A DNA stretch of 64,000 bases from Cupriavidus basilensis (GTDB lineage: Bacteria; Pseudomonadota; Gammaproteobacteria; Burkholderiales; Burkholderiaceae), in the NCBI RefSeq assembly GCF_000832305.1, contig NZ_CP010536.1, positions 62,001 through 126,000 of the forward strand. Reading direction: 5' to 3'. Positions 32,805-41,278 of the stretch are shown in pieces; the stretch's first letter is position 1; the number at the start of each line of letters is the position of its first letter. Both the position numbers and the translations under genes were made by a program. The notes beneath the pieces were generated by a model. It saw nothing but the letters and a program-made list of their open reading frames with translations. It was not told the DNA's origin and did no database searches.

Positions 32805-33716
32805 TTGAACATACCCTACCAACTCTCTTCCCCTGACCTCGACGTGGTGCTGGCGCTGGTGCGTGGCGCCACGCTGGCCGAAGCCGGGCGCCGGCTCGGG
32901 CTTGATGCCTCCACCGTGTTCCGTGCGCTGCAGCGCATCGAGAAAGGGCTGGGGCGGCGCTTGTTCGAGCGCAGCCGCGCGGGTTACCTGCCGACCGAAC
33001 TTGCCCAGCAGTTCGCGCAGCATGCCGAACGCATCGAGGCCGAGTTGGAGGCGGCGCGCGCCCATGCCTCGGTGTCGGCCGGCACGGTGTCGGGCCTGGT
33101 GCGCATCACCACCACCGATACCGTGCTGCATGGCATGGTGCTGCCGGCACTGGCGCCGCTCGGGCGCCGGCATCCCGGGCTGAGCTTCGAGCTGATCGCC
33201 ACCAATGAGCTGGTCAGCCTGACCCGGCGCGATGCCGACATCGCCGTGCGCGCCACGCGCCATCCGCCCGATCACCTGATCGGCAAGTGCCTCGGCCCCT
33301 TGCGCGTGGCGGTGTTCGCGGCGCGGGAGCTGGTGGAGGCGGCCGGCATCGCGATCCCCGGGCACGGCGGCGCCGTCGACCTTGCCGCGCTGGCCACGCT
33401 GCCCTGGATTGCGCCGGACGAGGCCATGCCCGATCACCCGTCGGTGCGCTGGCGCCGCAAGCACCTGCCGCGCGTGGTGCCGCAGTACCGCGTCAACAGC
33501 ATCGCCGGCGTGCTCGAAGGCGTCGAGGCAGGGCTGGGCGCCGGCATTGTTTCGCTGATGATCGGGCGGCGCAGCGGCAAGCTGGTGGCGCTCACCGGCA
33601 CGCTGGACGAGTGCGACACCGACCTGTGGCTGCTGACACATCCCGAGTCCCGGCATCTGCGGCGCATCGCCACTGTGGTCAGCCACCTGGCGGAACACGT
33701 CAGGCTGGATGCGTAG
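32805..33716 (+). CDS. LysR family transcriptional regulator
   Basis: 303-residue regulator: N-terminal winged helix (LAEAGRRLGLDASTVFRALQ, LGRRLFERSRAGYLPTE) and LysR substrate-binding domain. Start is TTG 32805 with no clear Shine-Dalgarno, and the usual first residues of the family (DLDVVLALVRGATL) begin about 10 codons later. Divergent from the GST gene; its 3' end is 18 bases from that of the next, convergent LysR gene. Confidence 0.88.
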   Translation: MNIPYQLSSPDLDVVLALVRGATLAEAGRRLGLDASTVFRALQRIEKGLGRRLFERSRAGYLPTELAQQFAQHAERIEAELEAARAHASVSAGTVSGLVRITTTDTVLHGMVLPALAPLGRRHPGLSFELIATNELVSLTRRDADIAVRATRHPPDHLIGKCLGPLRVAVFAARELVEAAGIAIPGHGGAVDLAALATLPWIAPDEAMPDHPSVRWRRKHLPRVVPQYRVNSIAGVLEGVEAGLGAGIVSLMIGRRSGKLVALTGTLDECDTDLWLLTHPESRHLRRIATVVSHLAEHVRLDA

Positions 33717-33734
33717 GGCTGCGAGAACTTGCGC

Positions 33735-34637
33735 TCACGGCGTGGCCAGCGCGGCCAGCGCGGCGGGAATGGCGCTGGCCAGAAAATCGTAGACCGCGCG
33801 GATGCGCGCGCTGCCGCGGATTTCCCGGTGCACGGTGAGCCAGACCGGCAGTGGTGGAATGGACAATTCGGGCAGCACCGTGCGCACGCGCGCATCGCCG
33901 GCGGCGATATAGCGCGCCGCAAAGCCCACGCCCAGGCCGGCGCGGATCGACTGCCACAGCACGATGTCGTCATCGCTGCGCACCGCAAACGCCTCGCGCG
34001 TGATCTCCGCGCCCATGGCGCGAAAGGCGCGCAGGATCGCGTCGTCGTGGTCGTAACCGATCAGGTCGAAGCGCGGCAGGTCCTGCGCCGTGCGCGGCAC
34101 GCCCTTGCGCCGCAGGTAGTCCTCATGGGCGCAGGTACATAGCGCCACCGACGCCACCTTGCGCGTGATCAGCGATGCCTGCACTGGCCGCACCATGCGG
34201 ATGGCGATATCGGCCTCGCGCCGCAGCAGGTTGCTGACGGCGTTGGACGACACCACTTCGATGGCGAGTTGCGGCTCGCGCAGGCGCAGGTCCGCCAGCA
34301 GCGGCGGCAGCAGGTAGCTGGCCACCGCGCGGCTTGCGGAGATGCGCACCGTCCCCGCAATGCCCGCCTGGCCGCGCGCCAGCGCGCGCGCGACCGCGTC
34401 CGCGCCCTGCTGCATCACCCGCGCGTGCCCGGCGATGGCGCGCGCAGCCTCTGTCGGCTGCAGGCCGTGGCCGGTGCGCTCGAACAGCGGCACGCCGAGC
34501 TGCGCCTCCAGTTGCGCCACGTGGCGCCCCAGCGTGGGCTGGCTGCTGGAAAGCTGGCGCGCCGCGCCCAGCAGGCTGCCGGTCTCCATCACGGCCAGGA
34601 AGGAGCGCATCAGCGCCCAGTCGAATGCTTCGGCCAT
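33735..34637 (-). CDS. LysR family transcriptional regulator
   Basis: 300-residue regulator with the standard start FDWALMRSFLAVMETGSLLG, HTH QPTLGRHVAQLEAQLGVPLF and C-terminal effector domain. It is divergent from the epimerase-like gene at 34764, its likely target; palindromes at 34667-34703 lie between them. Convergent with the other LysR gene. Confidence 0.9.
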   Translation of the reverse strand: MAEAFDWALMRSFLAVMETGSLLGAARQLSSSQPTLGRHVAQLEAQLGVPLFERTGHGLQPTEAARAIAGHARVMQQGADAVARALARGQAGIAGTVRISASRAVASYLLPPLLADLRLREPQLAIEVVSSNAVSNLLRREADIAIRMVRPVQASLITRKVASVALCTCAHEDYLRRKGVPRTAQDLPRFDLIGYDHDDAILRAFRAMGAEITREAFAVRSDDDIVLWQSIRAGLGVGFAARYIAAGDARVRTVLPELSIPPLPVWLTVHREIRGSARIRAVYDFLASAIPAALAALATP

Positions 34638-34666
34638 TTTCTCTCTCGCTCCTTGCCTGGCGACCT

Positions 34667-34703
34667 ATTCAAAAATGAATTCGTGTGTTGCATGTCCATG
34701 CAA
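34667..34703. promoter_or_regulatory. palindromes in the LysR/epimerase divergent promoter
   Basis: ATTCA-AAAA-TGAAT (34667-34680) and TTGCATG-TC-CATGCAA (34688-34703) are perfect inverted repeats one helical turn or so apart, between the LysR and epimerase-like genes; the latter has the T-N11-A form of a LysR box. Confidence 0.55.
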
Positions 34704-34763
34704 TTGTGGCGTAGCGAAGGATTGCCCACAATGGTCTTCAGGCGATGCCGCAAGGAGAACGTC

Positions 34764-35741
34764 ATGCTGGAGAACGCGATGCAGGAGAACAGGATGAGCG
34801 ATACCGTGTTGATACTCGGCGCCAACGGCCGGCTTGGCCGCACCCTGGTGGATGCTTTTGCGGCGGCCGGCTGGACGGTGCTGGCGCAGGCGCGCCGTGC
34901 GCTGGCGGGCACGGCGGCGCACAACGTGCGCGGCCTGGCGATCGATGTGGCGGACACCACCAGGCTGCTCGCCGCCGCGCGCGGCGCCAGCGTGGTGGTC
35001 AACGCGCTCAACCCGGTCTATACCGAATGGGAGCAGCACGCCGAAGCACTGGCGCGTTGTGGCATGGAGGTGGCGCAGTCGCTGGACGCCCTGCTGCTCT
35101 ATCCAGGCAACGTCTACAACTTCGGCGAGTCGATGCCGCCGCTGCTGCGCCCCGATACGGCCGAGCGGCCCAGCGCGCGCAAGGGGGAGATACGGCGCGC
35201 CATCGAGGCCGGCATGCGCGAGCGTGCGCCCGGGCTGCGCAGCGTGATCCTGCGCGCGGGCGATTTCTTCGGCGGCCCGGGGCGCGGCTCTTGGATGGAC
35301 CTGGCGATCGCCAAGTCGCTCGATCAAGGCAAGGTGATCTATCCCGGCCCGCGCGACCGCGCCCATGCGTGGGCCTACCTGCCCGACCTGGCGCAGGCCT
35401 TCGTTGCGGTGGCACGGCGCCACGCGGATCTGCACGGCCATGCCGTGCTGCATTTCGCGGGGGATACGCTCACGGGCGATGAACTGGTGAGCGCGCTGGC
35501 CGAAGCCAGCGGCATGGCGCACGCACCGCGCGTGGCCGGCATGCCATGGTGGCTGATTCGCGCAGGCGCTGCGGTGGTGCCCATGTGGCGCGAGCTGGCC
35601 GAGATGGCTTACCTGTGGCAGGTGCCGCACGCGCTCGATGGCACGGCGCTGGAAGCCCTGGTGGGCGAGCTGCCGCGCACGCCGCTCAAGCAAGCGCTGC
35701 GCACAAGCCTGGGCGAACTGGGTTTGAGGGTGGCCGCCTGA
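34764..35741 (+). CDS. NAD(P)-binding Rossmann / epimerase-like protein
   Basis: 325-residue atypical short-chain dehydrogenase/NAD-dependent epimerase relative. The dinucleotide motif is TVLILGANGRLGRTLVDAF; later features include LLLYPGNVYNFGES (position of the usual YxxxK, here YNFGES without the lysine in register) and the substrate-side VILRAGDFFGGPGRGSWMD. Two in-frame starts have good Shine-Dalgarnos: ATG 34764 (AAGGAG 34752-34757) and ATG 34794 (GGAG upstream). The longer form is given. Divergent LysR suggests effector-controlled expression. Confidence 0.8.
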   Translation: MLENAMQENRMSDTVLILGANGRLGRTLVDAFAAAGWTVLAQARRALAGTAAHNVRGLAIDVADTTRLLAAARGASVVVNALNPVYTEWEQHAEALARCGMEVAQSLDALLLYPGNVYNFGESMPPLLRPDTAERPSARKGEIRRAIEAGMRERAPGLRSVILRAGDFFGGPGRGSWMDLAIAKSLDQGKVIYPGPRDRAHAWAYLPDLAQAFVAVARRHADLHGHAVLHFAGDTLTGDELVSALAEASGMAHAPRVAGMPWWLIRAGAAVVPMWRELAEMAYLWQVPHALDGTALEALVGELPRTPLKQALRTSLGELGLRVAA

Positions 35742-35831
35742 GTGCGGCGCCAGGCCTGCCCCATGATGTCGGCGCGCGTCACCACGCTGCCAAAATGATG
35801 CCGCCAGCGCTTCGCGCCCCCGCAGCGCAAC

Positions 35832-36569
35832 TTAGTCCAGCATCGCCGCCAGCGTCGGCGGCAACCCGTGATTCGGCTTGCGCGGCGGGCGTGCGAAGCT
35901 GCCTTGCGCCGCGCCGGTGGGCGCCAGCGCAATCAAGCTCTCGCAATGCCGGATCGCGCTGGACACGCCATCGACCACCGGCACCGGAATCCGGTCCTTG
36001 AGCGTGCGTGCGAGCCCGGCCAGCGGCGCGCCGGCCACGATGATCACGTCCGCGCCGTCCTCGTGCACCGCCTTCAGGCTGAGTTCCTCCAGCCGCGCCG
36101 CATGATCCTCCTGCACGCTGCCGATATCGCGCAGCGGCTGCTGCAGCGAACGCACGCTGGCCAGCCGCGAGGCCAGCCCGTTAGCCGCCACGCATTCGCG
36201 GTACCAGGCCTCGATCCGGTGCGAAATCGCAATGATGGAAAAACGCTGCCCGAGCAGGCAGGCGCTGGCCAGCGCTGCCTCTGTCATCCCCACCACCGGC
36301 ACATTGAACAACTCCTTCAACCCCGCCAGCCCGGGATCGCCAAACGCAGCCACCACCAGTCCATCGAACTGCCCCTGATGCTCCGCCGCCACGCAAGCGG
36401 TCGCATAGCCGCCCACCAGCGCCTCGAACCGCGTCTCGATATACGCCACGCCGAACTGCGCCGTCGCCATCGTCAGGGCAGTCCCGGGCGAAGCCGTGCG
36501 CAATGCTTCCGCGTGGATCAGCTCGGTAACGCTCTCGGAAATATTGGGATTAACAACAAGAATACGCAT
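35832..36569 (-). CDS. Asp/Glu racemase superfamily protein, hydantoin-racemase-like
   Basis: 245-residue protein of the aspartate/glutamate/hydantoin racemase family. The start MRILVVNPNISESVTELI and the segments VVAAFGDPGLAGLKELFNVP and IIVAGAPLAGLARTL match the hydantoin-racemase branch. The two positions that normally hold catalytic cysteines (the residue before FGDPG and the residue in the LGCAG-type strand) are Ala and Gly/Ala here. Other cysteines are present (TACVAAEH, SACLLGQ, YRECVAANG, IRHCESL), so mechanism or function may differ. It is last in the - strand hydantoinase gene series, separated from hydantoinase by an intergenic repeat. Start ATG 36569 or 36575. Confidence 0.83.
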   Translation of the reverse strand: MRILVVNPNISESVTELIHAEALRTASPGTALTMATAQFGVAYIETRFEALVGGYATACVAAEHQGQFDGLVVAAFGDPGLAGLKELFNVPVVGMTEAALASACLLGQRFSIIAISHRIEAWYRECVAANGLASRLASVRSLQQPLRDIGSVQEDHAARLEELSLKAVHEDGADVIIVAGAPLAGLARTLKDRIPVPVVDGVSSAIRHCESLIALAPTGAAQGSFARPPRKPNHGLPPTLAAMLD

Positions 36570-36589
36570 GATCATGTCCGGAAAAAATG

Positions 36590-36770
36590 CCCAGCCAACA
36601 GACCCCCAGGGGCCCCCAGGCGATGCGAAGCGAGCCGTGAAGGTGTACCAGGCCGTATGGGGCGAGGGGGTGTCGCCCCATCCGGCGCGCCTTCTTTGCC
36701 TACTTTCTTGGCAAGACAAGAAAGTAGGTCGCCGCCCCGCAGGGGTGGTGAAACTGCCTTTGACTTTAGG
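36590..36770 (+). repeat. dispersed intergenic repeat, copy 2, with long hairpin
   Basis: Contains the 40-base match to copy 1 (36625-36664) and, beyond it, a perfect 12-bp hairpin: CCTACTTTCTTG (36699-36710), loop GCAAGA, CAAGAAAGTAGG (36717-36728). The hairpin-plus-GTCGCC pattern resembles intergenic repeats scattered in other proteobacteria. It separates the hydantoinase and racemase-like genes and could weaken read-through into the latter. Outer boundaries are approximate. Confidence 0.65.
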
Positions 36771-36816
36771 CTTTTGAATTTGAAGCTAAGCCACTCTCGT
36801 CAACTCAACAACACTC

Positions 36817-38232
36817 TCAAACCAGCGACGGCGCCCCCGCAGGCAAGAACTTGCCCCGCCCCGGCACCGGCTCCAGATACCTCCCATCCTCAACCAGCAA
36901 CTCCCCCCGCGAGAAGCAATGCACCGGCCACCCGGTAACTTCAATCCCCTCATAAGGCGTGTAATCCACCGCATGATGCAAAGCGCTATTGGCAATCCGC
37001 ACCTTGCGCGATGGATCCCACAACGCAATATCGGCATCCGCGCCAACTGCGATGGTTCCCTTGCGCGGATACAAGCCATAGAGCCGCGCCGGCCGGTACG
37101 AAGTCAGCTCGACAAACTGATGCAGCGAAAGCCGGCCTTGCGCGATGCCGCTGAACAGCAGCGGCAAGCGCGTCTCGATGCCGGGCACGCCATTGGGAAT
37201 GTGGTCAAACGGCTGGGCCGAGCCGCCCAGCTTCTTGCCTTGCGGATCGTCGTAGTTGAACGGCGCATGGTCCGAGGAAAACACGCTGAACACGCCATTG
37301 GCCAGCGCACGCCAGACGGCCTCCTGATTCTCCGCGTCGCGCGGCGGCGGGCTGCACACGCACTTGGCGCCTTCATAGCCATCATCGCCAGGCAAGTCCA
37401 TATCCTCGGCAGTCAGGTACAGGTACTGCGGGCAGGTCTCGGCCAGGATCGGCAGCCCCCTGCCCTGTGCCCAGCGAATCTGCTCGATCGCCTCCTTGCC
37501 GGAAACATGCACGATCAGGATCGGCACGTCGACCAGCTCGGCAAAGGTGATCGCACGATGCGTGGCTTCGCGTTCCACCAGCGCAGGCCGGGCCATGCCG
37601 TGGAAACGCGGCGAGATGCGCCCTTGCCCGACCAGCTTTTCAGTGAGCCACGAGATGCAATCCGCGTTCTCGGCATGCACCATCACCAGCGCATCGTTGC
37701 GCTTGGCCACGTCGAGCACGTCCAGCATCTCGCGGTCGGATAGCTTCAGATCGTCGTAGGTCATGTAGACCTTGAACGAGGTGTAGCCCTTGCGAATCAG
37801 CTCGGGCAATTCATGCTGCAAGACGTCCGGCGTGGGGTCCGCCACGATCAGGTGGAAGCCGTAATCCGCCACCGCGCGGCCTTCGGCGCGGCGATGGTAG
37901 TCCGCCACCGCTGCCTTGAGCGAGCCGCCCTTTTCCTGCGCCGCGAACGGGATCACCGTGGTGGTGCCACCGCACACGGCAGCGCGCGTGCCGGTGAAGA
38001 AATCATCCGCCATGCGCATGCCATCGGGCATGGGCTGGTCCAGGTGGACGTGGCCATCCACGCCGCCCGGCAGCGCCAGCAGGCCGGTGGCATCCATCTC
38101 GCGCGCGGCGCGCGGCAGGTCATGGCCCAGCATGGCGATGCGGCCGTCGCGCACGCCGATGTCGCAGGTGAAGCGGTCCGAGGCGGTGACCACTTCGGCA
38201 TTGCGGATGACAAGATCAAGTTCGGTGTTCAT
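36817..38232 (-). CDS. D-hydantoinase / dihydropyrimidinase family amidohydrolase
   Basis: 471-residue binuclear Zn amidohydrolase opening cyclic ureides (hydantoins, dihydropyrimidines) or imides. Metal site pieces: VDGHVHLDQP (H-x-H), the carboxylated lysine in SFKVYMTYDDLKL, VHAENADCI, IVHVSGKEA and the catalytic aspartate in FSSDHAPFNYDD. The length and C-terminal FTSYRPARLYGLYP-type region fit the family. ATG 38232 has AAGGAG 9 bases upstream. It is preceded by an arylmalonate-decarboxylase-like gene (13 bases) and followed by the racemase-like gene. Confidence 0.9.
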   Translation of the reverse strand: MNTELDLVIRNAEVVTASDRFTCDIGVRDGRIAMLGHDLPRAAREMDATGLLALPGGVDGHVHLDQPMPDGMRMADDFFTGTRAAVCGGTTTVIPFAAQEKGGSLKAAVADYHRRAEGRAVADYGFHLIVADPTPDVLQHELPELIRKGYTSFKVYMTYDDLKLSDREMLDVLDVAKRNDALVMVHAENADCISWLTEKLVGQGRISPRFHGMARPALVEREATHRAITFAELVDVPILIVHVSGKEAIEQIRWAQGRGLPILAETCPQYLYLTAEDMDLPGDDGYEGAKCVCSPPPRDAENQEAVWRALANGVFSVFSSDHAPFNYDDPQGKKLGGSAQPFDHIPNGVPGIETRLPLLFSGIAQGRLSLHQFVELTSYRPARLYGLYPRKGTIAVGADADIALWDPSRKVRIANSALHHAVDYTPYEGIEVTGWPVHCFSRGELLVEDGRYLEPVPGRGKFLPAGAPSLV

Positions 38233-38245
38233 GCGCCCTGCTCCT

Positions 38246-38974
38246 TCATTCCACTTCGGCAAACAAGCGGCCCCAGCCGCGCAGCGCGCGCGTGTCCACG
38301 CCGGCCAGGCGCAGCGATTTCCACACCACGGTGGAGATGGTGTCGTAGACGGGGATGCCGGTCTCGGCTTCCAGCGCTTGCACCAGGTGCGCCGCGCGCA
38401 GGTTGGTGCAGAACGTGGTGATGGCTGACGGCTTGTGCTGTGCCACTTCGCGCACCATGCGGCGGATGGTGTCTTCTTCCACCTCGGCGAAGCTGTAGTT
38501 CACGTGCAGGTCGAGGTGGCGCTCGGCCGTGCAGCGAAAGCCGTTGTGCTTGTAGTTCTGCACGATGCGTTGCTGCACATCGTCGAGATAGGGCGTGACC
38601 AGGCCGAAGTCGTGCGCGCCGGTCTTTTCCAGGATTTCGTTCAGCGCCAGCACCGAGGTGGTGGCGGGGATGCCGGTTGCTTCGGTGATCTGTCGGCACA
38701 GCGCCTGGTCTTTCTCGAAGCCGAGCCAGCCGGAAGACGTGCCGTTCCATGCGATCACGTCCACGCGCGCATCGGCCAGCAACTTGGCCGCGCCAATGAT
38801 CTTGTCGAGGTCGAACTGGCCAAGGGCCTGGTCGCGCAGCGAGATCTCGGTGACGGTGAAGCGCGAGAAATGCGCGCTGACATTGGGCAGGCCGCTCACC
38901 ATCGCGCTGGTGATGGGTTCCAGCGCGGTATTGGACGACGGCGTGAGCATGCCGAGGAGGGTGCGTTTGGTCAT
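38246..38974 (-). CDS. maleate isomerase / arylmalonate decarboxylase-like protein
   Basis: 242-residue member of the Asp/Glu racemase superfamily, AMDase/maleate-isomerase branch (TLLGMLTPSSNTALEPITSA is the typical N-terminus). The first catalytic cysteine of racemases and isomerases is absent; the position reads AWNGTSSGWLGF with a G-T-S motif like the dioxyanion hole of arylmalonate decarboxylase. One cysteine remains in ITTFCTNLRAA. A single-cysteine, GTS-type active site points to decarboxylation or one-base chemistry, not maleate isomerisation. ATG 38974; Shine-Dalgarno weak. Confidence 0.82.
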   Translation of the reverse strand: MTKRTLLGMLTPSSNTALEPITSAMVSGLPNVSAHFSRFTVTEISLRDQALGQFDLDKIIGAAKLLADARVDVIAWNGTSSGWLGFEKDQALCRQITEATGIPATTSVLALNEILEKTGAHDFGLVTPYLDDVQQRIVQNYKHNGFRCTAERHLDLHVNYSFAEVEEDTIRRMVREVAQHKPSAITTFCTNLRAAHLVQALEAETGIPVYDTISTVVWKSLRLAGVDTRALRGWGRLFAEVE

Positions 38975-39069
38975 GGGGTAATGCTCTTTAGGAGATGCCG
39001 CGCCGCTGCCGGCATATGCCGGCGCGGCGCGTGCGACTGTATGGCTAGCTGTGGAGGCGCGCGCTGCGC

Positions 39070-40368
39070 TCAGACCGGCAGCTTCTTCTCGTAGTCGATC
39101 GCGGTCGAGGAGATCAGCAGGCCCACGCCGGCGGCGGCAAAGAACATCAGCGCCAGGAAGTACGAGCCGGTGAACTGCACGATCATGCCGACGATGATGG
39201 GCACGGTGATGCCGCCGATATTGCCGCCCAGGTTCATGATGCCGCCCAGCACGCCCACCTTGTTGCGGGTGCCGAGGATGGACGGGATGCACCAGTACAG
39301 GCCGCACCAGCGCAGGAAGAACAGCGTGGAGGAGAGCAGGGCCACCACCACCACCGGATCCTTCACGTACGCCACCGAGAAGATCGACACGGTAGCCACC
39401 ACGGCGGCGATGCCGAACAGGGTGCGCATCACCAGGTTGGGCGCGCCGCCGGCGGCCTTCCACTTGTCGGCGATCCAGCCGCCGATGAGTTCACCGATAA
39501 AGCCGGAGAAGAAGATGATGAAGCTGGCGCCGCCCATCTGCTTGATGTCGAAGCCGTGCACCTTGTTCAGGTAGTTGGGCATCCACGTCAGCAGGCCGTA
39601 GAAGACGCTGTTGAAGCACATCCAGCCGGTCGCCATGCACCACACGGAGCGGTACTTGAGGAAGTCGAGCGAGCGGCCCGACAGGTTGGCCGGCTCGGCG
39701 CGATGCTCGCTGGCTTGCGCGGCTTCGATATAGCTCGCTTCCAGCTCATTGACGCCACGGTGCTCGCGCGGCGAGTTGCGCACGTAGTACCACGCCAGCA
39801 TGCCGGCCAGCACGGTGCCCACGCCGGCGACCACGAAGGCCAGGCGCCAGGAACCCAGCGCGGTGATCAGCCAGGTGATGATGATGGCGCCGAGCGCCGC
39901 GCCTAGCGGCGCGCCGCCGTCGAGCAGGGTGGCGCCGCGGCCGCGTTCGTTCTGCGTCATCCAGATCGCATTGAGCTTGCCGCCGGCCGGGTAGATCGGC
40001 GCCTCGGCCGCGCCAAGCCCGAGCCGGGTCAGCAACAGCGCGCCGGCACTGGTGCACACGGCCGCCATGGCCTGGAACGCGCCCCAGAAGACGGTGGCGG
40101 TGGCGATCACGATGCGCGGCTTGTACTTGTCCGCCAGCATGCCGCCGGGAATCTGCATGACCGCGTAGGTCCAGAAGAAGGAACTGAGGATCAGCCCTTG
40201 CATGGTGGGGCTGAGATCGAACTCCTTGGCGATCAGCGGCATCGCGACCGAGAGCGAGGCCCGGTCGATGTAGTTGATGGCGATGAGGAACAACATCATC
40301 AGGAAAATCTTCCAGCGCACGGAGCTCTTCGTCTCCGTTAGCGCTGCAGCCCGGCTTGTCGTTTGCAT
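39070..40368 (-). CDS. MFS transporter, anion:cation symporter type
   Basis: 432-residue, 12-helix importer of the ACS family, which carries organic acids such as phthalate, glucarate or allantoate. Family start is NYIDRASLSVAMPLIAKEFD, with motif A-like GMLADKYKPRIVI and the conserved GLGAAEAPIYPAGGKLNAIW. ATG 40368 has AAAGGAG nine bases upstream. First gene of the - strand cluster, probably supplying its substrate; divergent from the GntR gene. Confidence 0.9.
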   Translation of the reverse strand: MQTTSRAAALTETKSSVRWKIFLMMLFLIAINYIDRASLSVAMPLIAKEFDLSPTMQGLILSSFFWTYAVMQIPGGMLADKYKPRIVIATATVFWGAFQAMAAVCTSAGALLLTRLGLGAAEAPIYPAGGKLNAIWMTQNERGRGATLLDGGAPLGAALGAIIITWLITALGSWRLAFVVAGVGTVLAGMLAWYYVRNSPREHRGVNELEASYIEAAQASEHRAEPANLSGRSLDFLKYRSVWCMATGWMCFNSVFYGLLTWMPNYLNKVHGFDIKQMGGASFIIFFSGFIGELIGGWIADKWKAAGGAPNLVMRTLFGIAAVVATVSIFSVAYVKDPVVVVALLSSTLFFLRWCGLYWCIPSILGTRNKVGVLGGIMNLGGNIGGITVPIIVGMIVQFTGSYFLALMFFAAAGVGLLISSTAIDYEKKLPV

Positions 40369-40449
40369 GACGCTTGTCTCCTTTGGGGGAATGTTAGGCG
40401 GTTTGTGTTGTGTGTCGCGCAACTGGGACTGAGTATAGGATACGTAATC

Positions 40450-40459
40450 TGTAATTACA
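40450..40459. promoter_or_regulatory. TGTAATTACA palindrome in the MFS/GntR divergent promoter
   Basis: A perfect 10-bp palindrome in an AT-rich stretch 82 bases before the MFS start and 91 before the GntR start. FCD-type GntR proteins bind short palindromes of this general kind. Confidence 0.4.
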
Positions 40460-40549
40460 ACTCTCGTAAGTCATTGATTTTATTGTTATGCGAACGCACA
40501 ATTTTGGGATGTGTTAGCCTTCTTGTGGTGCATGTTCCCCATCTCGGTG

Positions 40550-41278
40550 ATGTCTGTGACTCAAACGCTTCCTAAATCCACCCGCCTGCGCACTCTCGGC
40601 ATGTCGGCCGAAATCGCCGCGCGGCTGCGCACCATGATCGAGGAGGGCGAGCTGCCCCCCGGTGCGCGCATCGACGAGCGCGCCTTCTGCGAGATGTTCG
40701 ACGTCTCCAAGACGCCGCTGCGCGAGGCGCTCAAGGTGCTGGTGTCCGAAGGCCTGGTGCTGCATCGGCAGTACATCGGCTACCGCGTGGCCCCGCTCGA
40801 TCTGGATGAACTGCGCTCCACCTTCGAGACGCTGCACGGGCTGGAGGCCACCGCCGGCGAACTCGCGGCGGCGCGCTTGTCCGAGGTGGCCATGGCGCGG
40901 CTGGAGCGCAAGCACCAGGCCATGCTGGAGGCTCACGCCGCCGGGCGGCGCACCGAGTACTTCCGCACCAACCAGGAAATCCACCAGTTGATCATCGACG
41001 GCGCGGCCAACCCCGTGCTGGCCGGCATCTACGCCATGCTGATGAGCAAGGTCCACCGCGCGCGCGGCGCCGCCAATGCGGATATGCTGCGCTGGCAGGA
41101 GTCGCACGAGGAACATGAGGCCATCATGGCCGCGTTGCGCGAACCGGGCCGGCCGCGGCTGGCGCAGGTGCTGCGCCAGCATTCCGAGAACACTGCAAAA
41201 GAAGTCCTGACCGTGGTCGCGCGGACCCTTTCCGAGCCCGCCGGCCACATCGCCACCGAAGCCAAGGGGAAACGATGA
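40550..41278 (+). CDS. GntR family transcriptional regulator (FadR/FCD type)
   Basis: 242-residue regulator: winged helix (EIAARLRTMIEEGELPPGAR, FCEMFDVSKTPLREALKVLV) and an FCD effector domain with metal-type ligands in FRTNQEIHQLIIDG and ESHEEHEAIMAAL. It is divergent from the MFS-decarboxylase-hydantoinase series and overlaps the FAH gene by 4 bases (ATGA), so it likely controls both sides. Start ATG 40550 is a judgement; several in-frame starts lie upstream. Confidence 0.87.
   Translation: MSVTQTLPKSTRLRTLGMSAEIAARLRTMIEEGELPPGARIDERAFCEMFDVSKTPLREALKVLVSEGLVLHRQYIGYRVAPLDLDELRSTFETLHGLEATAGELAAARLSEVAMARLERKHQAMLEAHAAGRRTEYFRTNQEIHQLIIDGAANPVLAGIYAMLMSKVHRARGAANADMLRWQESHEEHEAIMAALREPGRPRLAQVLRQHSENTAKEVLTVVARTLSEPAGHIATEAKGKR

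Noticed and set aside
38246..38974. Maleate cis-trans isomerase assignment
   Set aside because: The first catalytic cysteine needed for isomerisation is absent and the GTS motif is more like arylmalonate decarboxylase.
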